A stretch of DNA of 64,000 nucleotides from CAWBOY01 sp963790585 (GTDB taxonomy: Bacteria > Planctomycetota > Planctomycetia > Gemmatales > Gemmataceae): NCBI GenBank assembly GCA_963790585.1, contig CAWBOY010000007.1, positions 800,602 through 864,601 of the forward strand, in the 5' to 3' direction. The notes under the pieces are model-generated. The model was not told where the DNA came from, made no database searches, and saw only the letters and a list, made by a program, of their open reading frames with translations. The stretch's first letter is position 1, and the number at the start of each line of letters is the position of its first letter. Made by a program: the position numbers and the translations under genes. Positions 50,255 through 59,259 of the stretch are shown here, in pieces.

Positions 50255-51717
50255 CAGGGTTCGGATTCCTCGGGAATCTTCCCGAGCTTAGCGCGGAGGA
50301 AGTAAAGCTCAAGGCCGGGATTGTGCCGTTGAGTCCCGACATCGAGCCGCTCGTTCGCAAAATCGAGGAGACGCCGCGCGAGAAACTGCTCGAAGCGACG
50401 GTTCAAGAAATTCGCTCCGGCACGACGTACCAACAACTTCTCTCCGCCGTAATGTTGGCCGGTGTCCGCGGCATCAAGCCGCGACCCGTCGGTTTCCAGT
50501 TTCATGCCGTGCTTGTTGTCAATTCCGCTCACCTCGCCAGCCTAGCGGCAAATGACAAAGACCGCTGGCTGCCGCTGCTCTGGGCGATCGATAATTTTAA
50601 GGTTTCCCAAGCAACCAATAAGGCTAAAAACGACGGCTGGATGATGCCAGCGCTCGACGAATCGAAGCTGCCTAAGCACACACTTGCCCGCCAAGAATTT
50701 GTCGAAGCGATGGATTCCTGGGACGAAGAGCGCGCTGATCGCGCTATCGCCGCCTTGGCGCGGACCGCGAGCGCTACCGAAGTGATGGAATTGTTCTGGC
50801 GCTATGGCTGCCGCGATTTCCGCGACATCGGCCATAAAGCGATCTTCGTCGCCAACGCCACGCGGACTTTGAATACGATCGGCTGGCGCCACGCCGAACC
50901 GGTCCTGCGTTCGCTCGTCTGCGCGCTCCTCGAACACGAAGGTGACAGCCCCGCCAAGCGCGACGCCGAGCCCGATCGTCCGTTCCGCGACAATTTGAAA
51001 CGCGCCAGCGCTATTGGTGAGCGCTGCTTCGGCGACAAGCTGTCACCCGAGGCGGCGACAGACCTCTTGGCCACCCTGCGCAGCGCCGATTTCAACGGCG
51101 CCTGCGAAGCGATCGTTAAACTCCGCAAGAACGGTATCAATCCGCAGACGATCTGGGACGGCCTGTTCCTCGCAGCCAGCGAACTGCTGATGCGGCAACC
51201 CGGCATCGTCGGCTTACACTGCGTCACCTCCGCGAATGCTCTCCATTACGCCTACAAAATGTCTGGTAGTGAAGAGACGCGTACCCTGGCCACACTTCAA
51301 GCCGCGGCATTTCTGACGATGTTCCGCAAAGCGATGCAAGGTCGCGGCAAGCTCGAAGATCTCAAGCTCGACGTCGTCGAAACGACAGATGCGAAGGGAA
51401 AGGCACCGTCGATCGAAAGCATCTTCGCCGACATCAACAAAGACAAGATGGGTGCCGTGCGCAAGACGATCGCGCTGCTCGAACAAGATCCAAGCCAGGC
51501 CAACAACGTCCAAGCCGCCGCGCGCCGCCTGATCTTCGCCAAAGGGCGCGATTCGCACGATTACAAACTCAGCTCCGCCGTGCTGGAAGATTATTTCCAC
51601 GTCTCACCTCAGTTCCGCCCAAGGTTCTTAGCCGGAACGATGGTGCAGTTCCGTGGCAGCGCCGAGAAGGATAATGATTTGATTGCCAGAACCCGCGAGG
51701 TGCTGGCGAAGAGTTAG
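50200..51717 (+). CDS. Tat-exported protein of unknown function at the end of the oxidase cluster
   Basis: A 505-residue protein with an AGGAGG site and a Tat signal (SASINRRHFVAGATSAVAGF). The body is mainly helical, without cofactor motifs; conserved-looking segments are QLLSAVMLAGVRGIKPRPV, GFQFHAVLVVNSAH and GLHCVTSANALHYAYKMSG with His and Cys residues that could hold a metal. Paired His-rich helices recall an alpha-toroid. Placement suggests a link to the respiratory chain. Family unknown to me. Confidence 0.7.
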   Translation: MSASINRRHFVAGATSAVAGFGFLGNLPELSAEEVKLKAGIVPLSPDIEPLVRKIEETPREKLLEATVQEIRSGTTYQQLLSAVMLAGVRGIKPRPVGFQFHAVLVVNSAHLASLAANDKDRWLPLLWAIDNFKVSQATNKAKNDGWMMPALDESKLPKHTLARQEFVEAMDSWDEERADRAIAALARTASATEVMELFWRYGCRDFRDIGHKAIFVANATRTLNTIGWRHAEPVLRSLVCALLEHEGDSPAKRDAEPDRPFRDNLKRASAIGERCFGDKLSPEAATDLLATLRSADFNGACEAIVKLRKNGINPQTIWDGLFLAASELLMRQPGIVGLHCVTSANALHYAYKMSGSEETRTLATLQAAAFLTMFRKAMQGRGKLEDLKLDVVETTDAKGKAPSIESIFADINKDKMGAVRKTIALLEQDPSQANNVQAAARRLIFAKGRDSHDYKLSSAVLEDYFHVSPQFRPRFLAGTMVQFRGSAEKDNDLIARTREVLAKS

Positions 51718-51761
51718 AACGGCCGCGATCGATACAATCGATCCTTTTTTCACGCCCAGAC

Positions 51762-51794
51762 GCGGAGAGAAATACTCTTAGTATTTCTCTCCGC
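51762..51794. terminator. Hairpin after the oxidase cluster
   Basis: GCGGAGAGAAATAC at 51762-51775 pairs perfectly with 51781-51794 around the loop TCTTA. There is no following T-run, so it may be a rho-independent-like or protective 3' hairpin only. A T-run (51745-51750) precedes it. Confidence 0.5.
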
Positions 51795-51863
51795 GCATAA
51801 TGGGATGCGTTCTACATTTGAAGGGGCGGACGCACGGTAGTCAAACGTATAGAAAGTGATGCG

Positions 51864-52097
51864 ATGCAAACGATGCCCCTCGAACAAGCCGATGGCCATT
51901 TGACGGAGATAATTGAAAAGCTAGCCCCAGGCGAAGAGGTCGTGTTGACTCGCCACGATAAAGCCGTTGCGACGATCAAGGCATCGTCACAGCCCGATAT
52001 GACGCCACGGATGTTCGGTACTATGAAAGGAACTATTCTCCACATCGCCCCGGATTTCGATGAAATTCCGGAAGGGTTCGAGGATTATCTACCATAA
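51864..52097 (+). CDS. Phd/YefM-type antitoxin
   Basis: A 77-residue protein (MQTMPLEQADGHLTEIIEKL, APGEEVVLTRHDKAVATIK) with the Phd DNA-binding N-terminus and an acidic C-terminal tail (APDFDEIPEGFEDYL) that would occupy the active site of a PIN toxin. The stop overlaps the start of the next gene. Typical antitoxin-first order, likely autoregulated. Confidence 0.85.
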   Translation: MQTMPLEQADGHLTEIIEKLAPGEEVVLTRHDKAVATIKASSQPDMTPRMFGTMKGTILHIAPDFDEIPEGFEDYLP

Positions 52098-52477
52098 GGG
52101 TTCTCCTCGACACAGATGCCCTGTTTTGGTCGATTGACGAGCCATCGAAATTGAGCGTCGCTGCCATGGCAGCTATCCGACCTCTGTCTAACGAAGTCGC
52201 ATTGAGCGCGGCGACAATATGGGAACTGGCGATCAAGGTCGGGCTGAAAAAAATAGTGATGTCGATGCCGTATCGGCAGTGGATGGAGAAAGCCATTGTC
52301 GAACTGAAGTTAACTGCTTTGCCGATTACCATGGCGTACGCGGAGCGGCAGTGTTCATTGCCGTCGCATCACAGGGACCCATTCGACCGACTTATGATCG
52401 CCCAGGCCCTCACGGACCAGATTCCGATCATCAGTTCGAACACGGCCTTTGACTCTTATGGCGTCGATCGAATTTAG
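52094..52477 (+). CDS. VapC-type PIN toxin with a non-AUG start
   Basis: The frame with the complete PIN fold starts at ATA 52094-52096 (overlap ATAA with the antitoxin stop) and reads RVLLDTDALFWSIDEPSKL. Later acidic residues complete the site: TIWELAIK, HRDPFDRLMIAQAL and SSNTAFDSY. A start at the first ATG (52151) would remove the first catalytic Asp. Either ATA is used or the ATG was miscalled. RNase toxin of a Phd-VapC pair. Confidence 0.8.
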   Translation: MRVLLDTDALFWSIDEPSKLSVAAMAAIRPLSNEVALSAATIWELAIKVGLKKIVMSMPYRQWMEKAIVELKLTALPITMAYAERQCSLPSHHRDPFDRLMIAQALTDQIPIISSNTAFDSYGVDRI

Positions 52478-52815
52478 TAACCGAATTCACGGCATGGGCG
52501 ATGCCCAGATACGTCGAACGTCGTCGGGATTTGTAGCCACTTCCAGAGATTTGAGTATCGTCGCAGTTGTGCGAGTTCGTGGATATTATCTATCTCAGGC
52601 ATCAACTTCAGTGCCGCGTCGCCGAACTTAATTTTAAGCGCGGGTTCGATCCCTTCCTTCATCCCCTCGCGCAGACCCACGCGCTCCGGTGTTGAGACGA
52701 ATGGCATTTTTCTCTCCTTCTGAATGTTATCTACTTCTTCCAAGTACAAGTCCACAAGCGGCGCCGGCAAGTGCATCAACCAATCGATGAACCGAAACAG
52801 CTCTGGGCCAACCAT
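52474..52815 (-). pseudogene. C-terminal remnant of an Rpn/PD-(D/E)XK transposase-like protein
   Basis: A 113-residue frame with FRFIDWLMHLPAPLVDLYLE, KMPFVSTPERVGLREGMKEG and HELAQLRRYSNLWKWL, the end region of Rpn-type recombination-promoting nucleases (about 300 residues). The nuclease domain is missing upstream: 52816-53120 shows no matching sequence in any frame. It meets the VapC gene tail to tail with a four-base overlap. Probably a truncated leftover. Confidence 0.6.
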
Positions 52816-52975
52816 GAAAATATCACAAAATGACCTCGCAAGGCCGCGGATAACCTTGCATCATGCCATTCTCGCCGTGACTCCGCGTGAAATCTTCTAT
52901 TCGTTCTCCGGATGTGCCTCCTGATTTTGGCAGTCGCAGTAGACCACCGTGCAAGGGGGGGTTGACTCGGGATTT

Positions 52976-53064
52976 GTTTGCATCTCGGTCCCCGGTGTAG
53001 ACAGAACATCAATAATACCAATCGTTTAGAGAGCGAGACCGAGATGCAAACTGGATGCAGTTTT
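52976..53064. repeat. TTTGCATC-GGTC repeat cluster
   Basis: TTTGCATCTCGGTC at 52976-52990, its inverse GACCGAGATGCAAA near 53036-53049 and a further direct variant TTTGCATCTTGGTC soon after. A run of seven G lies upstream at about 52951-52957. The stretch between 52816 and 53201 holds no other clear gene. Confidence 0.5.
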
Positions 53065-53201
53065 TTGCATCTTGGTCCTCGCATCCTGTCGTCTTTGCCA
53101 ATGCTAAAGTCACGAGGCACACTCCTTCATTCTCCTCTTGACCCATTCGCGACCCACGCTATTGTGCCACGTCCCCAAAATGCCTTGAGCGGGAGGACGG
53201 A

Positions 53202-53684
53202 ATGTTGCGACGTCGCTGGTATTGCAGTCTGGGCCTTGTCGCGTTCGCCGCGCTGCCGGGGTGTGAGAATCTGTCGGTGACGAATTGGCTGCCCTCAACG
53301 GACGGCATCGTACTGATGATGTCGCGCGATCTCGAGCCGGAAATCCTGGGGGAGTCGCTGACCTGTCTGGCACAGGATGGAAAGACCTATTTCGACATCA
53401 AGCCGGCCCTCGTGGCGCGATCATGGCTCGACTATCTGCACAAGTTGGGACTCCCAGCCAAGATGGTTGACGAGACGTCAATCCTGGTCGAATCACGGAC
53501 ACCTGACGGCCATCGCTTTACCATTACCGTCATGATTCTCGACCTGCCGCTGGGTGCCGAGCCGGACAAGACGCCGCCGCAGTGCAAGGCGTATTTGTCA
53601 TGGGCTGAGCGAGACTATAGCTTCCGCGGATGGGATACGCTTACCAGCCTGGAACAGCAGCGGCTCGATAGTGGGAAGAAGTAG
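53202..53684 (+). CDS. Lipoprotein of unknown function
   Basis: A 160-residue protein with an N-terminal hydrophobic segment and a lipobox (FAALPGC). The body has beta-alpha pattern segments (IVLMMSRDLEPEILGESLTC, ARSWLDYLHKLGLPAKMVD) but no known motif. GGGAGGA precedes the ATG. Twelve bases separate it from the VWA gene, so they are likely cotranscribed. Confidence 0.65.
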   Translation: MLRRRWYCSLGLVAFAALPGCENLSVTNWLPSTDGIVLMMSRDLEPEILGESLTCLAQDGKTYFDIKPALVARSWLDYLHKLGLPAKMVDETSILVESRTPDGHRFTITVMILDLPLGAEPDKTPPQCKAYLSWAERDYSFRGWDTLTSLEQQRLDSGKK

Positions 53685-53695
53685 GAGCAAGAGGC

Positions 53696-54643
53696 ATGCG
53701 CGCGCGCCGTTCTTCTGGGCATACCTTGGCGATTCTCACCGCTCTGCTCGTCTCTGTTGGATTGCATGGACTGCTGTTTCTCGCGGTTTGGCTAAGTCCC
53801 GCCAGCGCGATGCCAGCGCCGAGCAAGAGGCTCTCCGTCGAACTCGTTTCTCATTCCTCCTCCACACGCCCCTCGACTCGCAAAGTAGCGCCGGCAGCCG
53901 AAGAGGAAGAAGCCGACATATTCACAGCTTCCACACTAGCGCCAGCACCGGCATATCCGACAATAAACATTAAAGATCCTGAATTGACCGTCGGCAGCGC
54001 GTCGAAAGGCCCGGGACTCGCTACCTCCAAAGTGGAAGAATCGCAAGGTGCGGCAACTGGATCAACCGCTGGCGCAGCCGGCCTGGGGGCAGGCGAAGTC
54101 AGTCCATCGACCGTTGGCGGAACGGGTAGGAAGTGGTTCCCGGATGCGGACAAGGCGCGGTGTGTCGTTTATGCGATCGACCGGTCGTTGAGCATGGGCA
54201 CCGACGCTGCATTCGCGTCGGCTCGGCTGGCCGTAATTGATAGCCTGCATCATTTGCCCGCGGGCACGCGTTTTCAGATCATTGCTTACAATCGCAAAGC
54301 CGAGCCGCTATCGATTCTCGGGCGCATGAATCTGGTCGAAGTCAGCCCAGAATCGATTCACGACGCGGCCCGCCTGCTCGAACAACTCGAAGCCTTCGGC
54401 AACACGGATCATGGTGCCGCTCTTGAACGAGCGTTGGTGCTCAAGCCTGACTTGCTTTATTTGGTGACGGACGGGGGCGATCTGAGCCCGACTTTGGTGG
54501 AAGCGTTGACAAAAAAGAACGGCGGCCGAACGGTGATTCATACCGTGGAAGTAAGCCGTTGGCAGGGGCCGACAGCGGGTCGGCCTTTGCAGGTGTTGTC
54601 AGCGCGGAATCGGGGGAGCTATCAGCTGTTGGCGCCGCGGTAG
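53696..54643 (+). CDS. VWA-domain membrane protein
   Basis: A 315-residue protein. An N-terminal helix (LAILTALLVSVGLHGLLFLA) anchors it; a Pro/Ser/Thr/Ala-rich stalk follows, and from about residue 145 a VWA domain with the MIDAS DRSLSMG, GNTDHGAALERAL and YLVTDGGDL. TonB-like N-terminal layout. Probably an extracytoplasmic adhesion or scaffold domain. It converges with hemH. Confidence 0.8.
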   Translation: MRARRSSGHTLAILTALLVSVGLHGLLFLAVWLSPASAMPAPSKRLSVELVSHSSSTRPSTRKVAPAAEEEEADIFTASTLAPAPAYPTINIKDPELTVGSASKGPGLATSKVEESQGAATGSTAGAAGLGAGEVSPSTVGGTGRKWFPDADKARCVVYAIDRSLSMGTDAAFASARLAVIDSLHHLPAGTRFQIIAYNRKAEPLSILGRMNLVEVSPESIHDAARLLEQLEAFGNTDHGAALERALVLKPDLLYLVTDGGDLSPTLVEALTKKNGGRTVIHTVEVSRWQGPTAGRPLQVLSARNRGSYQLLAPR

Positions 54644-54662
54644 GGGAGGATTCGTCTGACGT

Positions 54663-55641
54663 TTACACGATCCAGTCCTTGCTTTCGCCAAGAATGATCT
54701 CGCGCATTGCCGCGATCCAGGACGGATGTGCGTTCAGGCACGGGCACTGATATAACTCCGCGCCGCCCGCGTGTTGAAATACCTCGCGAGCCTCGCGGCC
54801 TATTTCGTCGATCGTTTCCAGGCAGTCGACGGTGAAACCGGGCGTCACGACGAACACCCGTTTCTTACCTTCCTTTGCCAGCTGTTTGAGCTTCTCTTCC
54901 GTGTACGGCTTTAGCCATTCTTCTCGTCCGAACAGAGATTGAAAGGTCTGTGTCCACATCTGCCGAGGCCAATTTAGCATCTTTACCAAGGCCGCCGTCG
55001 TCCGCTTGACGTGCGTGGCGTAGTAGTCGCCCTCCTTGCAGTAGCTGATCGGAATGCCATGAAAGCTGATGACGAAATGGTCCGGCTGCCACGGCAACTT
55101 GGCAATTTCTTCCTGGATAATCGTGACGACAGATTCGAGATAAGCTGGGTGCAAATAGTAAGGCGGCACCACGCGTATCGTTGGTACGCGCGTCTCTTTG
55201 ATAAGTCCCTTGAACAGGACATCCATCGCGGCGGCCGTGGTGGTGGCTGAAAACTGCGGAAACATCGGCATCACGATAATTCGCTCGACGCCGTCGGCGA
55301 TCATCTGGTGGACGACCGACTCGACCGATGGATTGCCGACGATCATGCCGAAGCGAACCGGGACATCGGGAAACGCACCCTGCAGCAGCCTCGGTTTGCA
55401 ACCGAGTATAGTGCATCAGCGGCGAACCGGTCTGACGATGCCAAATTCGGGCGTATTTTGCCGCCGACCGTGACGGACGGAAGGGCAAGATAAAGAGGTT
55501 CAAAATGAACCACCATTTCCAGCGCGGCACGTGGATGACGCGCGGATCGCCCAGGAATTGCCGGAGATAGGTGCCGCACGCCGGCGTGGTCGGAGCGTCG
55601 GGAGTGCCGAGCTGGATGAGAAGAATGCCCGTATCGCGCAT
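54663..55641 (-). CDS. hemH: Ferrochelatase (frameshifted)
   Basis: Start MRDTGILLIQLGTPDAPTTP at 55641. After MHYTRLQTEA a surplus base near 55385 shifts the frame; the remainder reads LQGAFPDVPVRFGMIVGNPS, FPQFSATTTAAAMD, the catalytic His segment VISFHGIPISYC, and PGFTVDCLETIDEIG with the acidic ligands. Joined length about 326 residues. It inserts Fe2+ into protoporphyrin IX. The gene is normally essential for haem, needed by the oxidase nearby, so the frameshift is probably technical. Confidence 0.9.
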
Positions 55642-55754
55642 AAGCTGATATCCCCACGGAACGTGGGGTGAACCTGGCTCAGCCTCCCGACGCCGCGCCT
55701 CAGAAAGGAATTAGCCCCACGTAGTCTATGGTAGGCGGGGCCTGGCGACCGACG

Positions 55755-56066
55755 TCATGCTTTCTTCTTGCATTCGGGGCCTTCTTGCGGGTCGGACTTC
55801 TCGGTGATGTGGCCTTCGCCAGCGTCCTTGAGCTTGGTCGCTTCGTCGGCGTTCATCTGAATGAAGTTGGCCCACTGAGCGGGGACGTTAGCTTCGACAA
55901 AGATGGCTTCCACCGGGCATTCCGGGATGCAGGCCTCACAATCGATGCAGTCGGCCGGATCGATGTAAAGCATCTTTTCATCGTAATAGAAACACTCAAC
56001 CGGGCAGACCGCGACGCAATCAGTGTACTTGCAGTCATAACACGGTTGACAGACGACGTGAGTCAT
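55755..56066 (-). CDS. 7Fe-type ferredoxin
   Basis: A 103-residue protein. Two cluster motifs, CQPCYDCKYTDCVAVCPVEC and CIDCEACIPECPVEA, give one 3Fe-4S or 4Fe-4S and one 4Fe-4S cluster as in FdxA-type ferredoxins. The C-terminal extension ending in ECKKKA is charged. ATG at 56064-56066. Electron carrier in the cytoplasm; partner unknown. Confidence 0.9.
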   Translation of the reverse strand: MTHVVCQPCYDCKYTDCVAVCPVECFYYDEKMLYIDPADCIDCEACIPECPVEAIFVEANVPAQWANFIQMNADEATKLKDAGEGHITEKSDPQEGPECKKKA

Positions 56067-56255
56067 CGCGCACGGATCCTTTCACAACGATATTAACCCG
56101 ACCTATCGAAACGCCGGGGCTGCGCACTTTCCGCTCGCGTCCGGCATAAGCCCATACTCTGCGTATCTCTAGCAGGTTTAGGGGGCATTGTCCAGCAAAT
56201 AGCGAAGAGGATATTTCGCCGCTTTTCTTCTCAATTTTTGCGCGATCCTGCGCGG

Positions 56256-58523
56256 TCAAAGCTTCTGCTGTCGACCGCGCAACGCCCAGTCATCGTGGCC
56301 CAGTTCAGGCGCCGGTTGCGGCGTCGATTTGTGAACCGGTGCCGGCGCTTGTGTCTTCTGCAGGACCGGCCGATACGTCGGCGCGGCACGCCATTCCTTG
56401 GTGATCTTTTCCTGCAACGCCAAGATCGCGCCCATGCTCTTGAAATGTAGCCGGCGCACCCGTTCTTTTACTTCGACCATTTGTTTCAAGAACTTCTGCA
56501 CCCACTTCACCTTCAGAGAATAAACGACCGGCCGAAATTCCTTGACAAGATCGCGCGTGAGCAGAAATTCTCCGAGGACTTGCCCCTCTTTCATGTTCTT
56601 GAGCGCTGGTATTTTCAATTCACGAGCCGCGATCAAGCTTTTATTCAGCGCCTGGTGCGCCTTGCGAAAGATGTCAATCACTTCAAGAAAGGTATCGGTT
56701 TGAATCGCTCCGCGTGCATTGCTCAAGAAATTCGTCACCCGGTTGAGCGGCTCGTCCTGTTCCAGTAACTTACGGCCGAGCTTTTGCAACTCTAAGTGGA
56801 ATTCGTAGCGAGCCACCAATTCACTAGCCCGCGCGCCGCTAACTTCGAGAGCCATCTGGTAATGAATCTTGAACGCCCAGCTATCGAGTTCGGCGACCCA
56901 GGCTTTATCCTCGGCGATCTCGTCGGCTAGTTGGTCTAAAAGGCGGTCGGCCGCCCGGAGCTTGTACTTTTTGCCACGGAATAGGAACAACTCCGCATCG
57001 CGCTCAAAGTTGCCGTTTTGGACGGCTCGCAGCAGCTCGACGTCCTCGCGCAGTTTTTTGTGGACCCGCGCTTTCTCGACGAAGTCCTCGCCATAGAGAT
57101 GTTCCGTCACCCGCTTGATTACGTCGCCGCGGCAGGGCCACTCGCGAACAAAGCGGCGGTTGAGTTCCAAATCACCCGGCTCGATAAATCGGCCGTCGTA
57201 AAGCCCCTCGTATTTCGAATCGTAGTTCGTCTCGGCATGTTCCTCGTCGATGAAACTCTGCACATAAGCCGCTTCCGTAAGGACGATACCGGGCAGATTG
57301 CGGAGGCGAAACGCCTTCTTGTAGAAGCGCCAGGTGACAGCCTCGCGCAGCTCCGCGCCTTTGTCAAACAGCAGCCAGGGCGACCGTTCGTCGATTGGGC
57401 AGCGGATGTAATAATCCTTGGCACTCTCCTCGCGGTCATATTTTTTCGGATGGGTCGCCCACATCTCAGGCTTCCGTTCATCGTCCGGCTCGAAGACCTC
57501 GGGCGATAGTTCGGGATCGTCCGGCAAAGGCGGCGGGATGCCGAGATTTGGCTTCTTGCGCACGAGCCGGAGGTAGGGGGCGGCCTGAGTCTGATGGAGG
57601 AAGAGATCTGTCGTATACAGTTCGTGGTCGGCCGCGGTGGTCAGATCGCCCAAGGCCTGCGACAGACATTCGTTGGCGAATTCGAGCCGGGCCAGCGCGT
57701 TGACGATCGCATCGCTGCCGGCGACGCTGACGGCCATCCGATCGGCGTTGAATTCCATTTCGCGCGACAACGACAGGTCGAGAAAATTGATGGCATAGTA
57801 ACAGCCCGTCATGATTTGGCGGAACACCCAGATCAGGCCGTAACAAGGCAGACCGATGAGGAAGAGGTGGCTGTTCTCGTGCCTAATTCTATCGACCAGG
57901 TCGTCGAGCCAATCCCGACCGAAGACGATGTCACGAATTATGCGATTGATCACGTAGACATAAGTGCCCAGCTTCATGCTGGATTGAGCGAAATGGCCGA
58001 ATTCATGGGCGAGGACCGCTTTGAATTCGCTCAGATTGAGGACGTTGACCAGCCCCATACCGATGAGCAGATTTTTCGGGACGGGAAGAAAAAGACTAAA
58101 GATCGACTGATTATAAAAGACGGCCGCGTTGACCTCCGGCGTGACAAAGACCTTGTGAGGAAACGGGGCGCCCGTTTCGTCGCAGAGCCTGGCAATGAAC
58201 TCGAACAGACAGGGGTGATCCTCTTCGTGAATCTCGATCATCAGCGCCTTTTCTACCTGCTTCTTTTTGAAAAAGCCCTTGATCAGGTAAAGAAGCAGCA
58301 GGGCGCAGAAGGGACAGAGAATGAGCTTACCATAGATCGGCACGAAAAGGCCGAACGTCACCATCCAGACGCATAACACAATAAGGCCGAGGTACAGTAC
58401 GAAAAAACAGAAAAGGCCGATCAACACGAGGATCGCATGGGTGCGATAACCTTCCGACGGCATGGTGAGCTCCGCCGGCACATCGGCGGGACTCGGCGGA
58501 TAAAGCGACTCCGTACGAGCCAT
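56256..58523 (-). CDS. Membrane M48-family metalloprotease
   Basis: A 755-residue protein. Two N-terminal hydrophobic helices (LVLIGLFCFFVLYLGLIVLC, LILCPFCALLLLYLIKGFF) and another pair near the active site. The zinc site is VLAHEFGHFAQSSM with the third ligand in SREMEFNADRMAV. The long C-terminal part (about 400 residues) is charged and helical, with no known domain. Resembles HtpX-type envelope proteases with an extension. Surveillance of membrane proteins is inferred. Confidence 0.88.
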   Translation of the reverse strand: MARTESLYPPSPADVPAELTMPSEGYRTHAILVLIGLFCFFVLYLGLIVLCVWMVTFGLFVPIYGKLILCPFCALLLLYLIKGFFKKKQVEKALMIEIHEEDHPCLFEFIARLCDETGAPFPHKVFVTPEVNAAVFYNQSIFSLFLPVPKNLLIGMGLVNVLNLSEFKAVLAHEFGHFAQSSMKLGTYVYVINRIIRDIVFGRDWLDDLVDRIRHENSHLFLIGLPCYGLIWVFRQIMTGCYYAINFLDLSLSREMEFNADRMAVSVAGSDAIVNALARLEFANECLSQALGDLTTAADHELYTTDLFLHQTQAAPYLRLVRKKPNLGIPPPLPDDPELSPEVFEPDDERKPEMWATHPKKYDREESAKDYYIRCPIDERSPWLLFDKGAELREAVTWRFYKKAFRLRNLPGIVLTEAAYVQSFIDEEHAETNYDSKYEGLYDGRFIEPGDLELNRRFVREWPCRGDVIKRVTEHLYGEDFVEKARVHKKLREDVELLRAVQNGNFERDAELFLFRGKKYKLRAADRLLDQLADEIAEDKAWVAELDSWAFKIHYQMALEVSGARASELVARYEFHLELQKLGRKLLEQDEPLNRVTNFLSNARGAIQTDTFLEVIDIFRKAHQALNKSLIAARELKIPALKNMKEGQVLGEFLLTRDLVKEFRPVVYSLKVKWVQKFLKQMVEVKERVRRLHFKSMGAILALQEKITKEWRAAPTYRPVLQKTQAPAPVHKSTPQPAPELGHDDWALRGRQQKL

Positions 58524-58691
58524 TGGCGATTCTCGTGGGGAGACAGAAGCGATGTCGCAAACGCGGCTGAATTATAAAGTAGGCTTCTTCGCCACACAAG
58601 CATTTCGGAACTTCCTTGCGGGCGCTCCGTCGTCCGGGGTATCATGCGGAAACCTGTCACCCAGTCGTTCGACGTTGTTCGAGGTTCTCCG

Positions 58692-59213
58692 ATGCCGGTG
58701 TCCGTCTCGTGTACCAATTGTCGCGCTCCCTACAACCTCGCTGACGTCCTACGCGGCAAGAGTGTGCGCTGCAAATGGTGCGCTCATGTTTTCGCGGTTC
58801 CGCTTGGCGAACTCGTGGAACTGGAGATAGTAGACGACGATCGCCAATTAGATTCGTCGGCCTCGCCGCTTGTCCGAGCCAGCTCCAATCTAGCTCAGTT
58901 GGCTACGGCGGAGGAAGAGCCACGGATCAAATATCGCCGCAGGATCCCGCGCGACCCGCGTGCTTTGCATAAGCCGGCGAAGGTTCCTTTGTCTCTGATC
59001 GTCGGCAGCCTTGCCGCGCTGATTGTTGTGATGGGTTTCCTGATATTGGTCGTGTTATTGGTGACGTCTACGGGACGCAGTTGGAGCGGCCAGCCGGCCG
59101 TGCCACAACGGCGAGTGGTCGTGGCCGGGGTCGGTACTCCGACCCCGGTTCTCTGGAGCCGCTTGGGACAAAACGGGGTCGGACTACCGACCCCGGCCAC
59201 GGCTTTCAAGTAG
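58692..59213 (+). CDS. Zinc-ribbon membrane protein with repeat-derived C-terminus
   Basis: From the ATG at 58692 the protein starts MPVSVSCTNCRAPYNLADVL, with Cys7/Cys10 and Cys27/Cys30 (CKWC), an MJ0042-type zinc ribbon found in many planctomycete proteins. One helix follows (LIVGSLAALIVVMGFLILVV). The last 30 residues (VVVAGVGTPTPVLWSRLGQN and on) are the translation of the GTGGCCGGGG repeat at 59120-59201, so the original stop has been lost or replaced. An earlier in-frame start at 58644 is unlikely. Confidence 0.75.
   Translation: MPVSVSCTNCRAPYNLADVLRGKSVRCKWCAHVFAVPLGELVELEIVDDDRQLDSSASPLVRASSNLAQLATAEEEPRIKYRRRIPRDPRALHKPAKVPLSLIVGSLAALIVVMGFLILVVLLVTSTGRSWSGQPAVPQRRVVVAGVGTPTPVLWSRLGQNGVGLPTPATAFK
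59120..59201. repeat. Nested inverted repeat, GTGGCCGGGGTCGG family (copy 2), overlapping a gene end
   Basis: The first arm 59120-59150 equals that at 11353-11383; the second arm (59172-59201) has a few changes. It supplies the C-terminal codons of the zinc-ribbon protein. Confidence 0.85.
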
Positions 59214-59259
59214 TATAAGCGCGAACTTTCTAGATTAGCATCTCAAAGGAGAAGTCGCC

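Noticed and set aside
51762..51794. Classical rho-independent terminator
   Set aside because: The hairpin is perfect, but the T-run precedes it on the plus strand and none follows.
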